The notes under the pieces: generated by a model
The model's database searches: none
Seen by the model: only the letters and a program-made list of their open reading frames with translations
What the model was told of the DNA's origin: nothing
From: Paenibacillus chibensis
GTDB taxonomy: Bacteria > Bacillota > Bacilli > Paenibacillales > Paenibacillaceae
Assembly (NCBI RefSeq): GCF_004001045.1
Contig: NZ_BIMK01000002.1
Location: forward strand, 124,001-188,000
Direction: 5' to 3'
DNA: 64,000 nt
Made by a program: the position numbers and the translations under genes
Part shown: piece after piece, positions 28,032-40,314 of the stretch
How positions within the stretch are numbered: the stretch's first letter is position 1
Layout of the letters: each line of letters starts with the position of its first letter

Positions 28032-31000
28032 GAGCTCCCCTCCTTTATTGTGTCTTTAGGGATGCGTATAGTGACTTTCGTGCCACCCTCTACACCCGAA
28101 CCGATCTCAACGCCTGTTCCGAACAGCTTTACCAATCGGAGATGGATGTTGCGCAGCCCTATGCCCCCTTTCGGCTCTTCTTCTTTGGAAAGCAGGGTCC
28201 GAGCCCCATCGGGCATGCCTATGCCATCGTCCTCAACAGTTAGAAGCATGAAGCCGGAATCTTCTCTTACCGATATCGTCACCGTGCCGCCGTTTTCTTT
28301 TGTCGTAATGCCATGCCGTACCGCATTCTCGACAAGCGGCTGCAGCATTAACGGCGGAAGCATGCCATCAGCCTCTTCGTCCACCTCGTATCGGATTCGA
28401 AGCCGTTCACCGAACCGGGCCTGCTCGATCCGGAGATAAGCTTCGGTTAGTTCCAATTCACGCTGTAAAGAAACCAGTCTCTCCTTGCTCTTGAAATCGA
28501 AGCTGCCCCGTAAATACCGTCCGAGGTTCAGCAGCAGATCCTGCGTCATCTGCGGGTCTTCCAGCGAGAAGGTAACGATCGTATTCAGGGCGTTATAGAG
28601 AAAATGAGGCTTGATTTGTGCTTGCAAAAATGCGAGCTCCGAACGGACCGCGTCTTCAGCGGAGCGTTTCATCTGCAATAGCGTTCGGGTGCGCGCCCGC
28701 AATTCGTAAGGCTGGAAGGGCTTGGTCAAGTAATCGTTGGCTCCAGCCTCGAACCCGATCATGACGTCCGACGGATCATTGCGTACGGTCGTCAGTAAAA
28801 CGGGCAGCTCGCTGAGTGAATACGTCTTGCGAATTTGCCTGCACGTTTCAAAGCCGGATTGCCCGGGCATCATGACGTCAAGAATGACCAATCCGATTTT
28901 GCTTCCGAACCGCTCCAGCATATCGAGCGCCTCTTTTCCGCTGGACACCGCAATGAATTCAAAGGGCTCGTCCGCCAATACCGCTTGAAGCACCCTTAAA
29001 TTTACCGGATCGTCATCGACGGCAAGAATGGCGTGCTCCCGTTCCACTCCTGCTCCATCATTCGGCACGGCGGCTGCCGTGACCGCGATCTCGCGCAAGC
29101 CGGACGACATGATCGAAGCAGCTTGAGATTGCTCGATCGAACGCGATTCCGCCTTCCGGTCAAAGGGATTCCCGCTCACCGGAAGCGAGACGGTAAAGAC
29201 GGAACCTCGACCCAATTGCGATGTTACCGAAATCCGGCCACCGTGCAGCTCGACCAATCTTTTGGTAATGCCAAGACCTAAACCCGCACCGCCATATTCT
29301 CTCGCCACGGAAGTACCCACTTGCTCGAACGATTCGAAAATGGCATCAAGCTTATCCTCCTCGATGCCGATCCCCGTATCGGCGACCGCCATATGCAGCA
29401 TCCCGCCTTCAGCCCAAGCCGAAACCGCAACCTCGCCTTCAGGGGTAAATTTGATCGCGTTCCCGATCAAGTTATACACCATTTGCAGCAGACGGCTCTC
29501 ATCGGCATACACACGGGGGAGCGCCTCCGGCCAATCAAAACGCAAAGCGACAGGCTTGTCCCCGATATAGTGAAGAAATACGTCCCGCTGCGACGACACG
29601 ACGGCGCGAATATCGACAGCACCGAGCTCCAATTGGATGCCGCTGTTTTTGAGGCGCGACAAATCGAGAATATCGTTAATCAAATTGGACAAGCGGCGGG
29701 CAACAGCAACGACGACTTCCAGTTGTTCCCGTTGACGTTCGTTTAAAGGTCCCGACCTCTCTTCGGTCAATGCAAGCGAAAGATTCATGATGCCGTGCAG
29801 CGGCGTCTTCAGTTCGTGTGAGGTATTGGCAAGAAATTCGTCCTTCATCCGATTTGAAGCCAGCAATTGCTCCGACATATCGCCGATCACGCGGTAGGCG
29901 TTCGTAAACCGGCGCGCAAGCTCCAATGCTTCGATAAACACAAGAAGAATGAATCCATAAGGAACGAGCTGAATATCGCTCCAGATGACCTGATCTACAC
30001 TGTATAAAATATCATGGAGAGCCGCCCCGATGAAGATGAGCCAACCGATTAGCTGGAGCACCGCTCCTCCCCGTCCCCGCCAAAAGGCGAGCACGATACC
30101 AAACAAAATATACGCCAAGCTTACGATTGAGACATATTTGTATCCTTCCATGAAGCGCGTATACCACTCGGTCGGCAAAAGCAAAACGGTGCCGATAAAA
30201 CCACAGCCTATAACGGCTAGCGATTTCGTGACCGCCGTGTGATACTCCTTGGGATAAAGCTCCTTCGCGAATAATAACGCAGCGGTTACGCCGCCGTAGA
30301 AGGTCAAATACTCCAAGAAGATCAGTGCGCGAATATCTATATGAGGATATAACCGGACGATATACATCTCCCCGACCGCACCAATCCGAATGGCCCCGAG
30401 AAGGCAGCAGATGCCAAAATACAAGGTCGAGCGATCCGACCGGCGCATCGCGTACAACGCGATCTGATACAAACCGAGTAATGTGCAGCCACCGAAAACG
30501 GATATTTCCACAATATCCGTACGTTGCTTTAAGAACAGCATCGAATGCTCGGTACCCAGCGTCAAGCCAAACCAAATACCGCCCTCAGGATATAATTCAT
30601 TCGCAATCTGAATATAAAGGTCGAACGTTCCCCCGGGGGGATCGAATGAAATGGTTTGAGGCAAATAAGCCGCTTGTACGCTTGCCCGTTCGGACGACAC
30701 GACGCCGGTTTCTGCGATTAACCGATCATCAACAAACAGGCGGTAAGCGGGAGATATTGCGGGGATTCGCAGCGCTAACGTACCATCGTCTCCTGATGTA
30801 CGTATGGTCAGACGGTACGTTGCATAGCCTCGCCCCGGCAGCCCGTTCTTTTCCCACTCGCCGGGTACTTCTGCGAATATCGGCTTGGTGGCATCCGCCC
30901 GGGCCATTTCCGGTTTCGTTAGTAACTCCTTCCAGTAGAGAGACCAACGACCGTTGATCTGAACAGGACCCTCATCCTTCAAACTCCAGTGGGTCAAATC

Positions 31001-31129
31001 AAGTATTCCATCCACTGCGCGAGGATTCTTTTTGGCAGAAACAGGGTCCGTCATAGGTATAAACAAAGCCCCCGCTATGAGGAACAGACCTACCAGGACG
31101 GCAAGCTTTTTACGCCAGCCTTGAGACAT
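28028..31129 (-). CDS. Hybrid sensor kinase: 7TMR-DISM sensor, HisKA kinase, receiver, and second LytS-type kinase
   Basis: A membrane protein of about 1033 residues. After an N-terminal anchor comes an extracellular beta-sandwich (INGRWSLYWKELL; YATYRLTIRTSGDDGTLALR), a 7TMR-DISM-like membrane block (about residues 200-400), and a HisKA/ATPase kinase with His in NTSHELKTPLHGIMN and AGLGLGITKRLVE. Next is a receiver domain with Asp in LVILDVMMPGQSG. Last is a second kinase of the LytS type with His in QIKPHFLYNALNTI and its own ATPase domain (LVENAVRHGI; GIGLRNIHLRL). Two kinase modules and an internal receiver imply an intramolecular phosphorelay to the downstream regulator. ATG at 31129 is preferred (AAAGGCGGTGA upstream) over an earlier in-frame start at 31183. 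Confidence 0.88.
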   Translation of the reverse strand: MSQGWRKKLAVLVGLFLIAGALFIPMTDPVSAKKNPRAVDGILDLTHWSLKDEGPVQINGRWSLYWKELLTKPEMARADATKPIFAEVPGEWEKNGLPGRGYATYRLTIRTSGDDGTLALRIPAISPAYRLFVDDRLIAETGVVSSERASVQAAYLPQTISFDPPGGTFDLYIQIANELYPEGGIWFGLTLGTEHSMLFLKQRTDIVEISVFGGCTLLGLYQIALYAMRRSDRSTLYFGICCLLGAIRIGAVGEMYIVRLYPHIDIRALIFLEYLTFYGGVTAALLFAKELYPKEYHTAVTKSLAVIGCGFIGTVLLLPTEWYTRFMEGYKYVSIVSLAYILFGIVLAFWRGRGGAVLQLIGWLIFIGAALHDILYSVDQVIWSDIQLVPYGFILLVFIEALELARRFTNAYRVIGDMSEQLLASNRMKDEFLANTSHELKTPLHGIMNLSLALTEERSGPLNERQREQLEVVVAVARRLSNLINDILDLSRLKNSGIQLELGAVDIRAVVSSQRDVFLHYIGDKPVALRFDWPEALPRVYADESRLLQMVYNLIGNAIKFTPEGEVAVSAWAEGGMLHMAVADTGIGIEEDKLDAIFESFEQVGTSVAREYGGAGLGLGITKRLVELHGGRISVTSQLGRGSVFTVSLPVSGNPFDRKAESRSIEQSQAASIMSSGLREIAVTAAAVPNDGAGVEREHAILAVDDDPVNLRVLQAVLADEPFEFIAVSSGKEALDMLERFGSKIGLVILDVMMPGQSGFETCRQIRKTYSLSELPVLLTTVRNDPSDVMIGFEAGANDYLTKPFQPYELRARTRTLLQMKRSAEDAVRSELAFLQAQIKPHFLYNALNTIVTFSLEDPQMTQDLLLNLGRYLRGSFDFKSKERLVSLQRELELTEAYLRIEQARFGERLRIRYEVDEEADGMLPPLMLQPLVENAVRHGITTKENGGTVTISVREDSGFMLLTVEDDGIGMPDGARTLLSKEEEPKGGIGLRNIHLRLVKLFGTGVEIGSGVEGGTKVTIRIPKDTIKEGSS

Positions 31130-31220
31130 TGAAATTCCGTCACCGCCTTTAAGCAATCGCATATTCAGTTCCCATTGTAGCATAGTCTCTCGTTTTCTCG
31201 GGGGTTCATTAAATCAATGA

Positions 31221-31249
31221 TTGACAATTCAAACGGTTTGAGGTTACAT
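31221..31249 (+). promoter_or_regulatory. Candidate promoter of the siderophore uptake operon
   Basis: TTGACA, a 17-base spacer and TTACAT lie just upstream of the Fur box, which would then cover the transcription start region. Confidence 0.45.
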
Positions 31250-31267
31250 TTTAATAGCAGCTTAATT

Positions 31268-31286
31268 GATAATGATTATCATAATC
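31268..31286. promoter_or_regulatory. Fur box
   Basis: GATAATGATTATCATAATC matches the 19-base Fur consensus GATAATGATAATCATTATC at 17 positions. It lies 34 bases before the start codon of the binding-protein gene, so iron repression is expected. Confidence 0.88.
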
Positions 31287-31320
31287 AATAACTACATATT
31301 CAAGAAGGAGATTACAAGAA

Positions 31321-32283
31321 ATGAAGAAATGGTTGTTGCCTCTTATGATGGTGATCGTTCTGGTATTAAGCGCTTGCGGTAATAAGGCGAACAATAACAC
31401 CGATGCTCCGGCAAGCGCAGGCGGCTCAGCAAGTCAAAGCGCAAACGGTTCTGCGGAAGACAGCGGTTCCGGTACCATTACCTATCAATCGGAGAGTGGT
31501 CCGATCGAAGTTCCCGCGCATCCGCAGCGCGTTGTCGTCCTCTCCGGATATGCGGGCAATCTGCTGGCGCTCGGCATTCCCCTCGTCGGCGTCGATTCAT
31601 GGACCAAAGCCGATCCTAATTTCCAGGATCAATTGAAGGACGTCGCCGAAGTATCCGACGAGAACGTGGAGAGCATTCTGAACGTTAAGCCGGACTTGAT
31701 CATCGCCATGACGGACATTAAAAATGCGGATAAACTGAAGCAGATCGCGCCGCTCGTTACTTACACCTACAACAAGGTTGATTATCTGACACAGATTCTG
31801 GAGATTGGCAAAGCGGTGAATCAGGAACAGAAAGCCGCGGACTGGATCGCCGATTTCAAGAAACGTGCCCAAAAGGCAGGCGAAGAGATCAAAGCCAAGA
31901 TCGGCGCTGACAGTACCATCTCCATTATCGAGGGAGATTCCAAATCGCTGTACACCTTCGGTGACGCCTGGGGACGCGGCACGGAGATCGTCTATCAGGC
32001 TATGGGCTTGAAGATGCCGGACAAAGTCAAAGAAATGACGGCCAAAGAAGGCTATTACAATTTGTCTCTGGAAATCCTACCGCAATACATGGGGGACTAC
32101 GTCATCTATAGTAAAGACCCGGCGGCCGATGCCTCCTTCCAGCAGACGTCGACTTACAAGAATATCCCGGCCGTCAAGAATAATCATGTCTATGAAGTAG
32201 ACGCCAATACGTTCTATTTTAACGACGCCCTGTCTCTCGACTATCAGCTTGATTTCATCACCAAGTCGTTGCTGGGAAACTAA
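31321..32283 (+). CDS. Iron-siderophore ABC transporter substrate-binding lipoprotein
   Basis: A 320-residue lipoprotein. The lipobox is LVLSAC-G at residues about 15-20, followed by an Asn/Ser/Ala-rich linker. The class III binding-protein fold (FepB/FhuD type) is shown by RVVVLSGYAGNLLALGI, by NVESILNVKPDLIIAMTD and by the long central helix. It captures a ferric siderophore outside the cell and delivers it to the two permeases behind it. AAGGAG precedes ATG. A Fur box upstream supports an iron role. The closest logic is YfiY/FeuA of Bacillus, but the actual siderophore is unknown. Confidence 0.92.
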   Translation: MKKWLLPLMMVIVLVLSACGNKANNNTDAPASAGGSASQSANGSAEDSGSGTITYQSESGPIEVPAHPQRVVVLSGYAGNLLALGIPLVGVDSWTKADPNFQDQLKDVAEVSDENVESILNVKPDLIIAMTDIKNADKLKQIAPLVTYTYNKVDYLTQILEIGKAVNQEQKAADWIADFKKRAQKAGEEIKAKIGADSTISIIEGDSKSLYTFGDAWGRGTEIVYQAMGLKMPDKVKEMTAKEGYYNLSLEILPQYMGDYVIYSKDPAADASFQQTSTYKNIPAVKNNHVYEVDANTFYFNDALSLDYQLDFITKSLLGN

Positions 32284-32378
32284 CCGCAAGCTCAACAATT
32301 AAATGAATGGAAACGATATGCCAGAGAAAAGAAGGAGCGCTCTTTGCGTTCCTTTTTCTGCAGATAAAGAAGGAACGG

Positions 32379-33407
32379 ATGATCACGATGATAATGAAGT
32401 CTCGACTTAAACCGTCAAGCTCGATTGCGCTCAAGATACTCGTTAGCTTTGTCATACTCGTCGTTATGTTCGCCCTGGCCGTCATGCTAGGCGCTAAGAA
32501 TGTCTCTCTAGCCGATATATGGAGCGCCATAAGCAATCCGCATGCGACGGGTGAGGATATCTCCGTCATTCGCGAGCTCCGGCTTCCCCGTGAAGTGGGC
32601 GGCGTGCTGGTCGGCTCGGCGCTAGCCGTTGCCGGGGCAATCATGCAGGGTCTGACCCGTAACCCACTTGCCGACCCGGGATTGCTAGGCGTAACTGCGG
32701 GCGCCAACGCTGCGCTGGCCGCTGCTTTCGCGTTCTTTCCCGCCGCCAGCTATTTCGGCACGATGGTGGCTTGTTTTATTGGAGCTGCATTCAGCGTGAT
32801 GCTGGTATTCGGCGTAACCGCCCTGCGGAGACGAAATCTATCGCCCCTGCGGATGGTGCTGGCTGGATCAGCCGTTTCGGCACTTCTCGCGGCCGTAGCC
32901 GACGCCATTAGCATCCATTATAAAATTGCCAAGAACGTCTCGATGTGGACCGCCGGCGGGCTCATCGGAACCACCTGGGGGCAGATCGCGACGATCGCTC
33001 CGGTCATCGTAATCTGCCTCATCGCTTCCGTTCTGCTGTCCCGGCAGTTGACGATCCTCAGCATGAATGAAGAAACCGCGGTCGGACTCGGACTTCGAAC
33101 GACTCAGGTCCGAATTGCGCTATACGCCCTGATTACGCTCCTGGCAGGCGCAGCCGTCGCTCTCGTCGGCAATCTGGCGTTTATCGGCCTCATGATACCG
33201 CATCTCGTGCGCGTCTTCGCCGGAACCCAGTACCGTACCGTTCTGCCGTTGTCCGCGATTGCGGGCGGCACTTTTATGGTGTTCGCCGACACGCTTGGCC
33301 GGATGATTAACGTCCCGTACGAAACGCCGGTCGCTTCTATCGTGGCGATTCTGGGTCTGCCTTTCTTCCTGTTTATTGTCCGCAAAGGGGTGCGCTCGTT
33401 CTCATGA
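32379..33407 (+). CDS. FecCD-type siderophore ABC permease, subunit 1
   Basis: About 342 residues with nine to ten membrane helices. FecCD motifs are present: RELRLPREVGGVLVGSALAV followed by AGAIMQGLTRNPLADPGLLG and, near the end, GNLAFIGLMIPHLVRVFAG. It forms half of the membrane channel. An earlier in-frame start at 32307 is soluble-looking and lacks a binding site; ATG at 32379 follows AGAAGGA. It lies 95 bases after the binding-protein gene and overlaps the next permease by four bases. Confidence 0.92.
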   Translation: MITMIMKSRLKPSSSIALKILVSFVILVVMFALAVMLGAKNVSLADIWSAISNPHATGEDISVIRELRLPREVGGVLVGSALAVAGAIMQGLTRNPLADPGLLGVTAGANAALAAAFAFFPAASYFGTMVACFIGAAFSVMLVFGVTALRRRNLSPLRMVLAGSAVSALLAAVADAISIHYKIAKNVSMWTAGGLIGTTWGQIATIAPVIVICLIASVLLSRQLTILSMNEETAVGLGLRTTQVRIALYALITLLAGAAVALVGNLAFIGLMIPHLVRVFAGTQYRTVLPLSAIAGGTFMVFADTLGRMINVPYETPVASIVAILGLPFFLFIVRKGVRSFS

Positions 33408-34417
33408 CAAAACTACAGCTTTTTAGTCGACAGCAAGTCGTTGTTGCGGGCCTGATCCTTCTGATTCTGGTCACCGCCTTGATCGGCTTGGGGATCGGCT
33501 CGTTCCCCGTTTCGTATGACAGGCTGATTCCGACGATTACGGGCCATGGAACGTTCGAAGACCGTTTCGTGCTGTTCTCCGTTCGACTGCCCCGGATGCT
33601 GATTACGCTGTTGTCGGGCATGGCGCTTGCGTTGTCCGGCGCTATTCTGCAGGGGATTACCCGCAATGAACTGGCCGATCCGGGCATCGTCGGCATTAAT
33701 GCGGGCGCGGGAGTCGGCGTTACCGTCTTCTTTCTGTTCGCCCCGATTAAAGTCGGTTCGTTCGTATACGCGATTCCGCTTATGGCCTTTGCCGGAGGTC
33801 TCGGTACCGCCATTCTGATTTATGCGTTTTCTTACGCACGCGGCAAAGGCCTCCAACCGATCCGGCTCATCCTTACCGGAGCCGGGTTATCCTTGGCGCT
33901 CTCCGGAATCATGGTCGTGCTCATGTCTTCGGTTGACCGGACCAAGGTGGATTTCATCTCCAAGTGGCTGGCCGGAAACGTATGGGGAACGGATTGGCCG
34001 TTTGTCCTTGCCTTGCTACCCTGGCTGGTCATCCTGATTCCCTATGCGCTGTACAAATCCAGGGCTCTGAATTTGCTGGCGTTAAACGAACCGACGGCCA
34101 TCGGGGCCGGCGTAGCGATCCACAGGGACCGGATCCTGCTGATGCTCGCGGCGGTCGCACTGGCAGCTTCGGCTGTCTCGGTTACCGGAGGCATCGCATT
34201 CATCGGCTTGATGGCGCCCCATATTGCCAGAGCGCTGGTTGGTCCCGGACATCAGCGGATGGTGCCGGTGTCCCTTCTGATCGGCGGTTGGCTGCTGCTG
34301 CTGGCCGACACGATCGGCCGGAACGTATGGGAGCCGGAAGGCATCGCGGCCGGGATTGTCGTTGCTTTTATCGGCGCCCCTTATTTCCTTTATCTTTTAT
34401 TATTTAAAGACGAATAA
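33404..34417 (+). CDS. FecCD-type siderophore ABC permease, subunit 2
   Basis: A 337-residue permease homologous to the preceding one, with FecCD motifs VRLPRMLITLLSGMALALSG, LQGITRNELADPGIVGINAG and GGIAFIGLMAPHIARALVG. The ATGA overlap with the first permease shows translational coupling. No ATP-binding subunit gene follows; a terminator comes instead. The pair probably shares an ATPase encoded elsewhere, as YfiYZ-YfhA and FeuABC share YusV in Bacillus subtilis. Confidence 0.92.
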   Translation: MTKLQLFSRQQVVVAGLILLILVTALIGLGIGSFPVSYDRLIPTITGHGTFEDRFVLFSVRLPRMLITLLSGMALALSGAILQGITRNELADPGIVGINAGAGVGVTVFFLFAPIKVGSFVYAIPLMAFAGGLGTAILIYAFSYARGKGLQPIRLILTGAGLSLALSGIMVVLMSSVDRTKVDFISKWLAGNVWGTDWPFVLALLPWLVILIPYALYKSRALNLLALNEPTAIGAGVAIHRDRILLMLAAVALAASAVSVTGGIAFIGLMAPHIARALVGPGHQRMVPVSLLIGGWLLLLADTIGRNVWEPEGIAAGIVVAFIGAPYFLYLLLFKDE

Positions 34418-34478
34418 GCTGTCATGCCGTGACCCGATAGCTCCATTCAGAATGATTCCCGCTATTATTTCCAATCGT

Positions 34479-34523
34479 AAAAACCCGTTAAACAAGAGGA
34501 GTCTCTGGTGTTTAACGGGTTTT
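34479..34523 (+). terminator. Terminator of the siderophore operon
   Basis: AAAACCCGTTAAAC and GTTTAACGGGTTTT form a 14-bp stem followed by T/C-rich sequence, about 60 bases after the second permease. Confidence 0.82.
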
Positions 34524-34652
34524 CTCATGATTTGCTTAAGGGAATAGGCCCTCGCCTAATGAACTATGCCTCTGGTTAGCTGAGAAAGATAAAGATTGCT
34601 ACTCAGCCATAGAAGGCAGCTTTAAAAATCATGCCCTAATCGAATCATTGGC

Positions 34653-36365
34653 TTATATGTCCATTCGTTGAACGAGTGTGACCACTTCTTCCGCCGTGCC
34701 GCAGCCTAACGCTTTCGCTGCGAGCATGCGCGTCTCTTCCGCTGACAGCTTGGACATTTGGCTGCGAGCCGGAAGAATGGAACTGGCGCTCATGCTGAAC
34801 TCGTCCAGCCCCAAACCGAGAAGCAGCGGGATCGCGGTGGCATCCCCGGCCATCTCGCCGCACATGCCCACCCATTTGCCCTCCGCATGTGCAGCGTCGA
34901 TGACCATTTTCACAAGACGAAGGATAGACGGGTTATACGGCTGGTACAGATAGGAGACTCGCTCGTTCATGCGGTCCGAGGCCATCGTATATTGAATCAG
35001 ATCGTTGGTCCCGATGCTGAAGAAGTCTACTTCCTTGGCGAAAAGGTCTGATAAAACCGCGGTAGACGGAATTTCGACCATGATGCCCAGCTGGATCTCG
35101 CCGGAAACCGGAATATCCTCGGCCTCAAGCTTCGCTTTCTCCTCAAACAGAATCGTCTTGGCTTGACGGAATTCGCCTAGCGTTGCGATCATCGGAAACA
35201 TGATCCGAAGGTTGCCGTAGACGCTGGCCCGAAGGAGTGCGCGCAGCTGTGTGCGGAAGATGTCCTGACGCTCCAGACAGAGGCGGATGGCACGGAAGCC
35301 CAGGAAGGGGTTCATTTCCTTCGGCAGTTCAAAATACGGCAGCTCCTTATCCCCGCCAATATCCAGGGTACGGACAACGACGGGTTTGCCCTCCATCCGC
35401 TCAAGGACAGCCTTGTAGGCCGTAAACTGTTCCTTTTCCGAAGGCATGCTGTCCCGGCCCATATACAGAAATTCCGTCCTGAACAACCCTACGGCTTCTC
35501 CCCCGTTCAACAGAACGTTTGCCACGTCCGCAGGCGTGCCAATATTAGCCGCCAGCTCGACGTGTTTCCCGTCCTTCGTAACGGTAGGCACATGCCGAAG
35601 CTTGGCCCATTCCGCCCTTTGGGCTTCATACTGCTCTTGTTTGAGGCGATATTCAGCCACGGTTGCGTCATCAGGATTCAGCAGTACGGTCCCCTTCATT
35701 CCGTCCAAAATGAGCAGATCCCCGTCCTTCACCTGCTCCAGAACTTCCTTCGTGCCTACAACGGCTGGAATCTCCAGTGAACGGGCCATGATGGCTGAAT
35801 GCGAGGTTTTGCCGCCGACGTTCGTAGCGAAGCCTTTGACATAATTACGATTAAACTGCGCCGTTTCCGAAGGTGTCAAATCCTCGGCGACTAGAATGAT
35901 CTCCTCATGGATCGCTGCCAGATCCAGTACTTTGGCGTTGAGGAGATGGGAAAGTATCCGCTTCGCCACGTCCTTCATATCCGATGCTCGTTCCCGCAGG
36001 TAAGGGCTCTTCATATTTTCAAACATGGAGATGAAGCCAGCGGAAACTTCATGCAAGGCGTATTCAGCGTTGATGCCTTCCTTTTGGATTTTGTCTTCGA
36101 TCGGACCCAGCAGCTCCGGATCGTGCAGCACCAACAGGTGAGCTTCAAAAATCTCCGCCTTCTCAGCTCCAAGCTGCTCCAGCGTCCGCTGCTTCAGCTT
36201 CTCCACGTCCGCGATGGACCGAGCCAGAGCCTCCCGAAATCTGGTTATCTCCATATCTCCATCCTGAACGGTACGCTTCTCTACGCTAAGCTCGGTACTT
36301 TCCAGTACCAACGCTTTGGCGATGGCATAGCCCGCTGCCGCTGCGATTCCCTTGATGTTAAGCAT
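34653..36365 (-). CDS. ptsI: PTS Enzyme I (phosphoenolpyruvate-protein phosphotransferase)
   Basis: A 570-residue cytoplasmic enzyme that takes phosphate from PEP and passes it to HPr. The N-terminal HPr-binding domain is followed by the phosphohistidine domain with His189 in [13 protein letters not shown], then the PEP-binding barrel with [24 protein letters not shown] and the metal site [14 protein letters not shown], and the catalytic Cys in [11 protein letters not shown]. It overlaps ptsH by eight bases. This is probably the general Enzyme I of the cell, but here it sits at the end of a sugar-specific PTS operon. Confidence 0.96.
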   Translation of the reverse strand: MLNIKGIAAAAGYAIAKALVLESTELSVEKRTVQDGDMEITRFREALARSIADVEKLKQRTLEQLGAEKAEIFEAHLLVLHDPELLGPIEDKIQKEGINAEYALHEVSAGFISMFENMKSPYLRERASDMKDVAKRILSHLLNAKVLDLAAIHEEIILVAEDLTPSETAQFNRNYVKGFATNVGGKTSHSAIMARSLEIPAVVGTKEVLEQVKDGDLLILDGMKGTVLLNPDDATVAEYRLKQEQYEAQRAEWAKLRHVPTVTKDGKHVELAANIGTPADVANVLLNGGEAVGLFRTEFLYMGRDSMPSEKEQFTAYKAVLERMEGKPVVVRTLDIGGDKELPYFELPKEMNPFLGFRAIRLCLERQDIFRTQLRALLRASVYGNLRIMFPMIATLGEFRQAKTILFEEKAKLEAEDIPVSGEIQLGIMVEIPSTAVLSDLFAKEVDFFSIGTNDLIQYTMASDRMNERVSYLYQPYNPSILRLVKMVIDAAHAEGKWVGMCGEMAGDATAIPLLLGLGLDEFSMSASSILPARSQMSKLSAEETRMLAAKALGCGTAEEVVTLVQRMDI

Positions 36366-36630
36366 GAGCGATTCCTAAGCTTTCCTTGGCGAAAATTTCG
36401 TCGAGTGCCTCAAGCACCTCGGACGCATCTTCTCCTTCCGCAATGAACGTGACGAGATCTCCGGGTTCCAAACCGAAGGAGAGAACGCCAAGGATGGATT
36501 TCATCGTAACCTTGCGGTTGTTTGCTTCTGCGAATACCTCTGATTTGAACTTGCTTGCGGTGTTTACCAGTGCTGTAGCCGGGCGCGCGTGAATACCGTC
36601 TTCATTGGTGATTTTATAGGTTTTTTGCAT
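36358..36630 (-). CDS. ptsH: PTS phosphocarrier protein HPr
   Basis: A 90-residue HPr with the catalytic His in [12 protein letters not shown] (residue 14 here, the classical His15) and the regulatory Ser in [14 protein letters not shown] (residue 45, the classical Ser46). The Ser site means HPr kinase can phosphorylate it, so it should be able to act as CcpA co-repressor, not only as a carrier. AGGAGTG precedes ATG. It lies 74 bases after the GH1 gene and overlaps ptsI, so both may be read through from the PTS operon. Confidence 0.96.
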   Translation of the reverse strand: MQKTYKITNEDGIHARPATALVNTASKFKSEVFAEANNRKVTMKSILGVLSFGLEPGDLVTFIAEGEDASEVLEALDEIFAKESLGIAHA

Positions 36631-36704
36631 GGAATTTCACACTCCTATGATTACTCATTCTATATAGGTGTTTATTTAAGCCGAGTTAACGATGGAATGA
36701 ACCT

Positions 36705-39409
<2,705 letters not shown>

Positions 39410-39421
39410 CTTTGCTCCTCC

Positions 39422-39742
39422 TTAGAGTCTCTTGTACAACTTGATCATTTCCCGCATGATGTTCATTTCTGATTTCACGGTCATCATCGTATCTTGCGCA
39501 TGGGCGAATAAGGGTGAGAACGGAAATTCAACACCGTCCGCTTCTTTTTGCAGCGTCTTGGTTTGAGCTTTATGGGCAATGACGATTTCTTTGTTTGCTT
39601 CATCCATCAGCTGATCTGCTTCGTCAAACTCCCCTGCCGATGCTTTGTCCACCGCTTGAAAAACATAATCGCGAGCGGTACCGGCATGCATAATCACATT
39701 CATGGATATGGTGGCGAGTTCCTCAAGTGTGATTTTTTCCAT
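39422..39742 (-). CDS. PTS lactose/cellobiose-family IIA component
   Basis: A 106-residue helical protein. The phosphorylated His81 lies in PLFAHAQDTMMTVKSE, as in CelC/LacF. It accepts phosphate from HPr and passes it to IIB. It is two bases after the IIB stop codon, with GGGGGATAA inside the IIB end, so translation is coupled. Confidence 0.95.
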   Translation of the reverse strand: MEKITLEELATISMNVIMHAGTARDYVFQAVDKASAGEFDEADQLMDEANKEIVIAHKAQTKTLQKEADGVEFPFSPLFAHAQDTMMTVKSEMNIMREMIKLYKRL

Positions 39743-39744
39743 CG

Positions 39745-40062
39745 TTATTTATCCCCCTCCAAGAAATCCTTAGCGACATTTACCAATCCTTGACCATCCA
39801 AAGAACCGTATACTTTTTGCGGGATAATGCCATATTTAACGCCTGCTGCTTCACATACGTCTTTAACCTCTTCAATCATGTACTTCAAATGCGGTGCTAC
39901 GAGCAGCAAATCAACACTGCTTAAATTCTCTGCAAGTTCAGCCTCGCTCTTCGCTTTAAACTCTATATCTTCACCTGTTTTTTTCACGGCCTTCCGCGCA
40001 GCCGCGGCCATAAAACCGGATGATGCTCCTGCTCCACACACCAACAACACTTTTTTTGTCAT
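39745..40062 (-). CDS. PTS lactose/cellobiose-family IIB component
   Basis: A 105-residue protein with the phosphocysteine Cys9 at the end of the first strand (KKVLLVCGAGASSGFM), as in CelA. It hands phosphate to the sugar bound in IIC. It is the first gene of the operon, with GGGAGG before ATG, and faces the PRD regulator gene across a 252-base region holding two palindromes. Confidence 0.95.
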   Translation of the reverse strand: MTKKVLLVCGAGASSGFMAAAARKAVKKTGEDIEFKAKSEAELAENLSSVDLLLVAPHLKYMIEEVKDVCEAAGVKYGIIPQKVYGSLDGQGLVNVAKDFLEGDK

Positions 40063-40130
40063 GATCGTTAGCCTCCCTTTGGTTTACACGTTCAGTATGC
40101 CATGTTCCGAAAAGCCAAACTAATATGAAA

Positions 40131-40150
40131 CTTTCCTACCCCTAGGAAAG
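40131..40150. promoter_or_regulatory. Palindromic operator 1 of the PTS/PRD regulator region
   Basis: CTTTCCTACCCCTAGGAAAG is a perfect 8-bp inverted repeat around CCCC. It lies about 70 bases upstream of the IIB start, at an activator-type distance above a candidate -10 CATACT on the minus strand. Confidence 0.65.
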
Positions 40151-40211
40151 CCGGAATCGCTTCGCTTCCTTTGCGCTCTTCTTATCAGGAATGTCCGTGT
40201 TACACCAAAAA

Positions 40212-40231
40212 CTTTCCTAAGGGTAGGAAAT
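40212..40231. promoter_or_regulatory. Palindromic operator 2 of the PTS/PRD regulator region
   Basis: CTTTCCTAAGGGTAGGAAAT repeats operator 1 with the same arms (TTTCCTA / TAGGAAA) and a different 4-base centre. The centres of the two are 81 bases apart. It lies about 85 bases before the regulator gene. Confidence 0.65.
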
Positions 40232-40314
40232 TTCTAAATCCCGAGTATTTTTATGTCTGGATTATACTAATACTATGAAAAAATACATCCAGAAATAATA
40301 AGGAGGGTTAGCTG

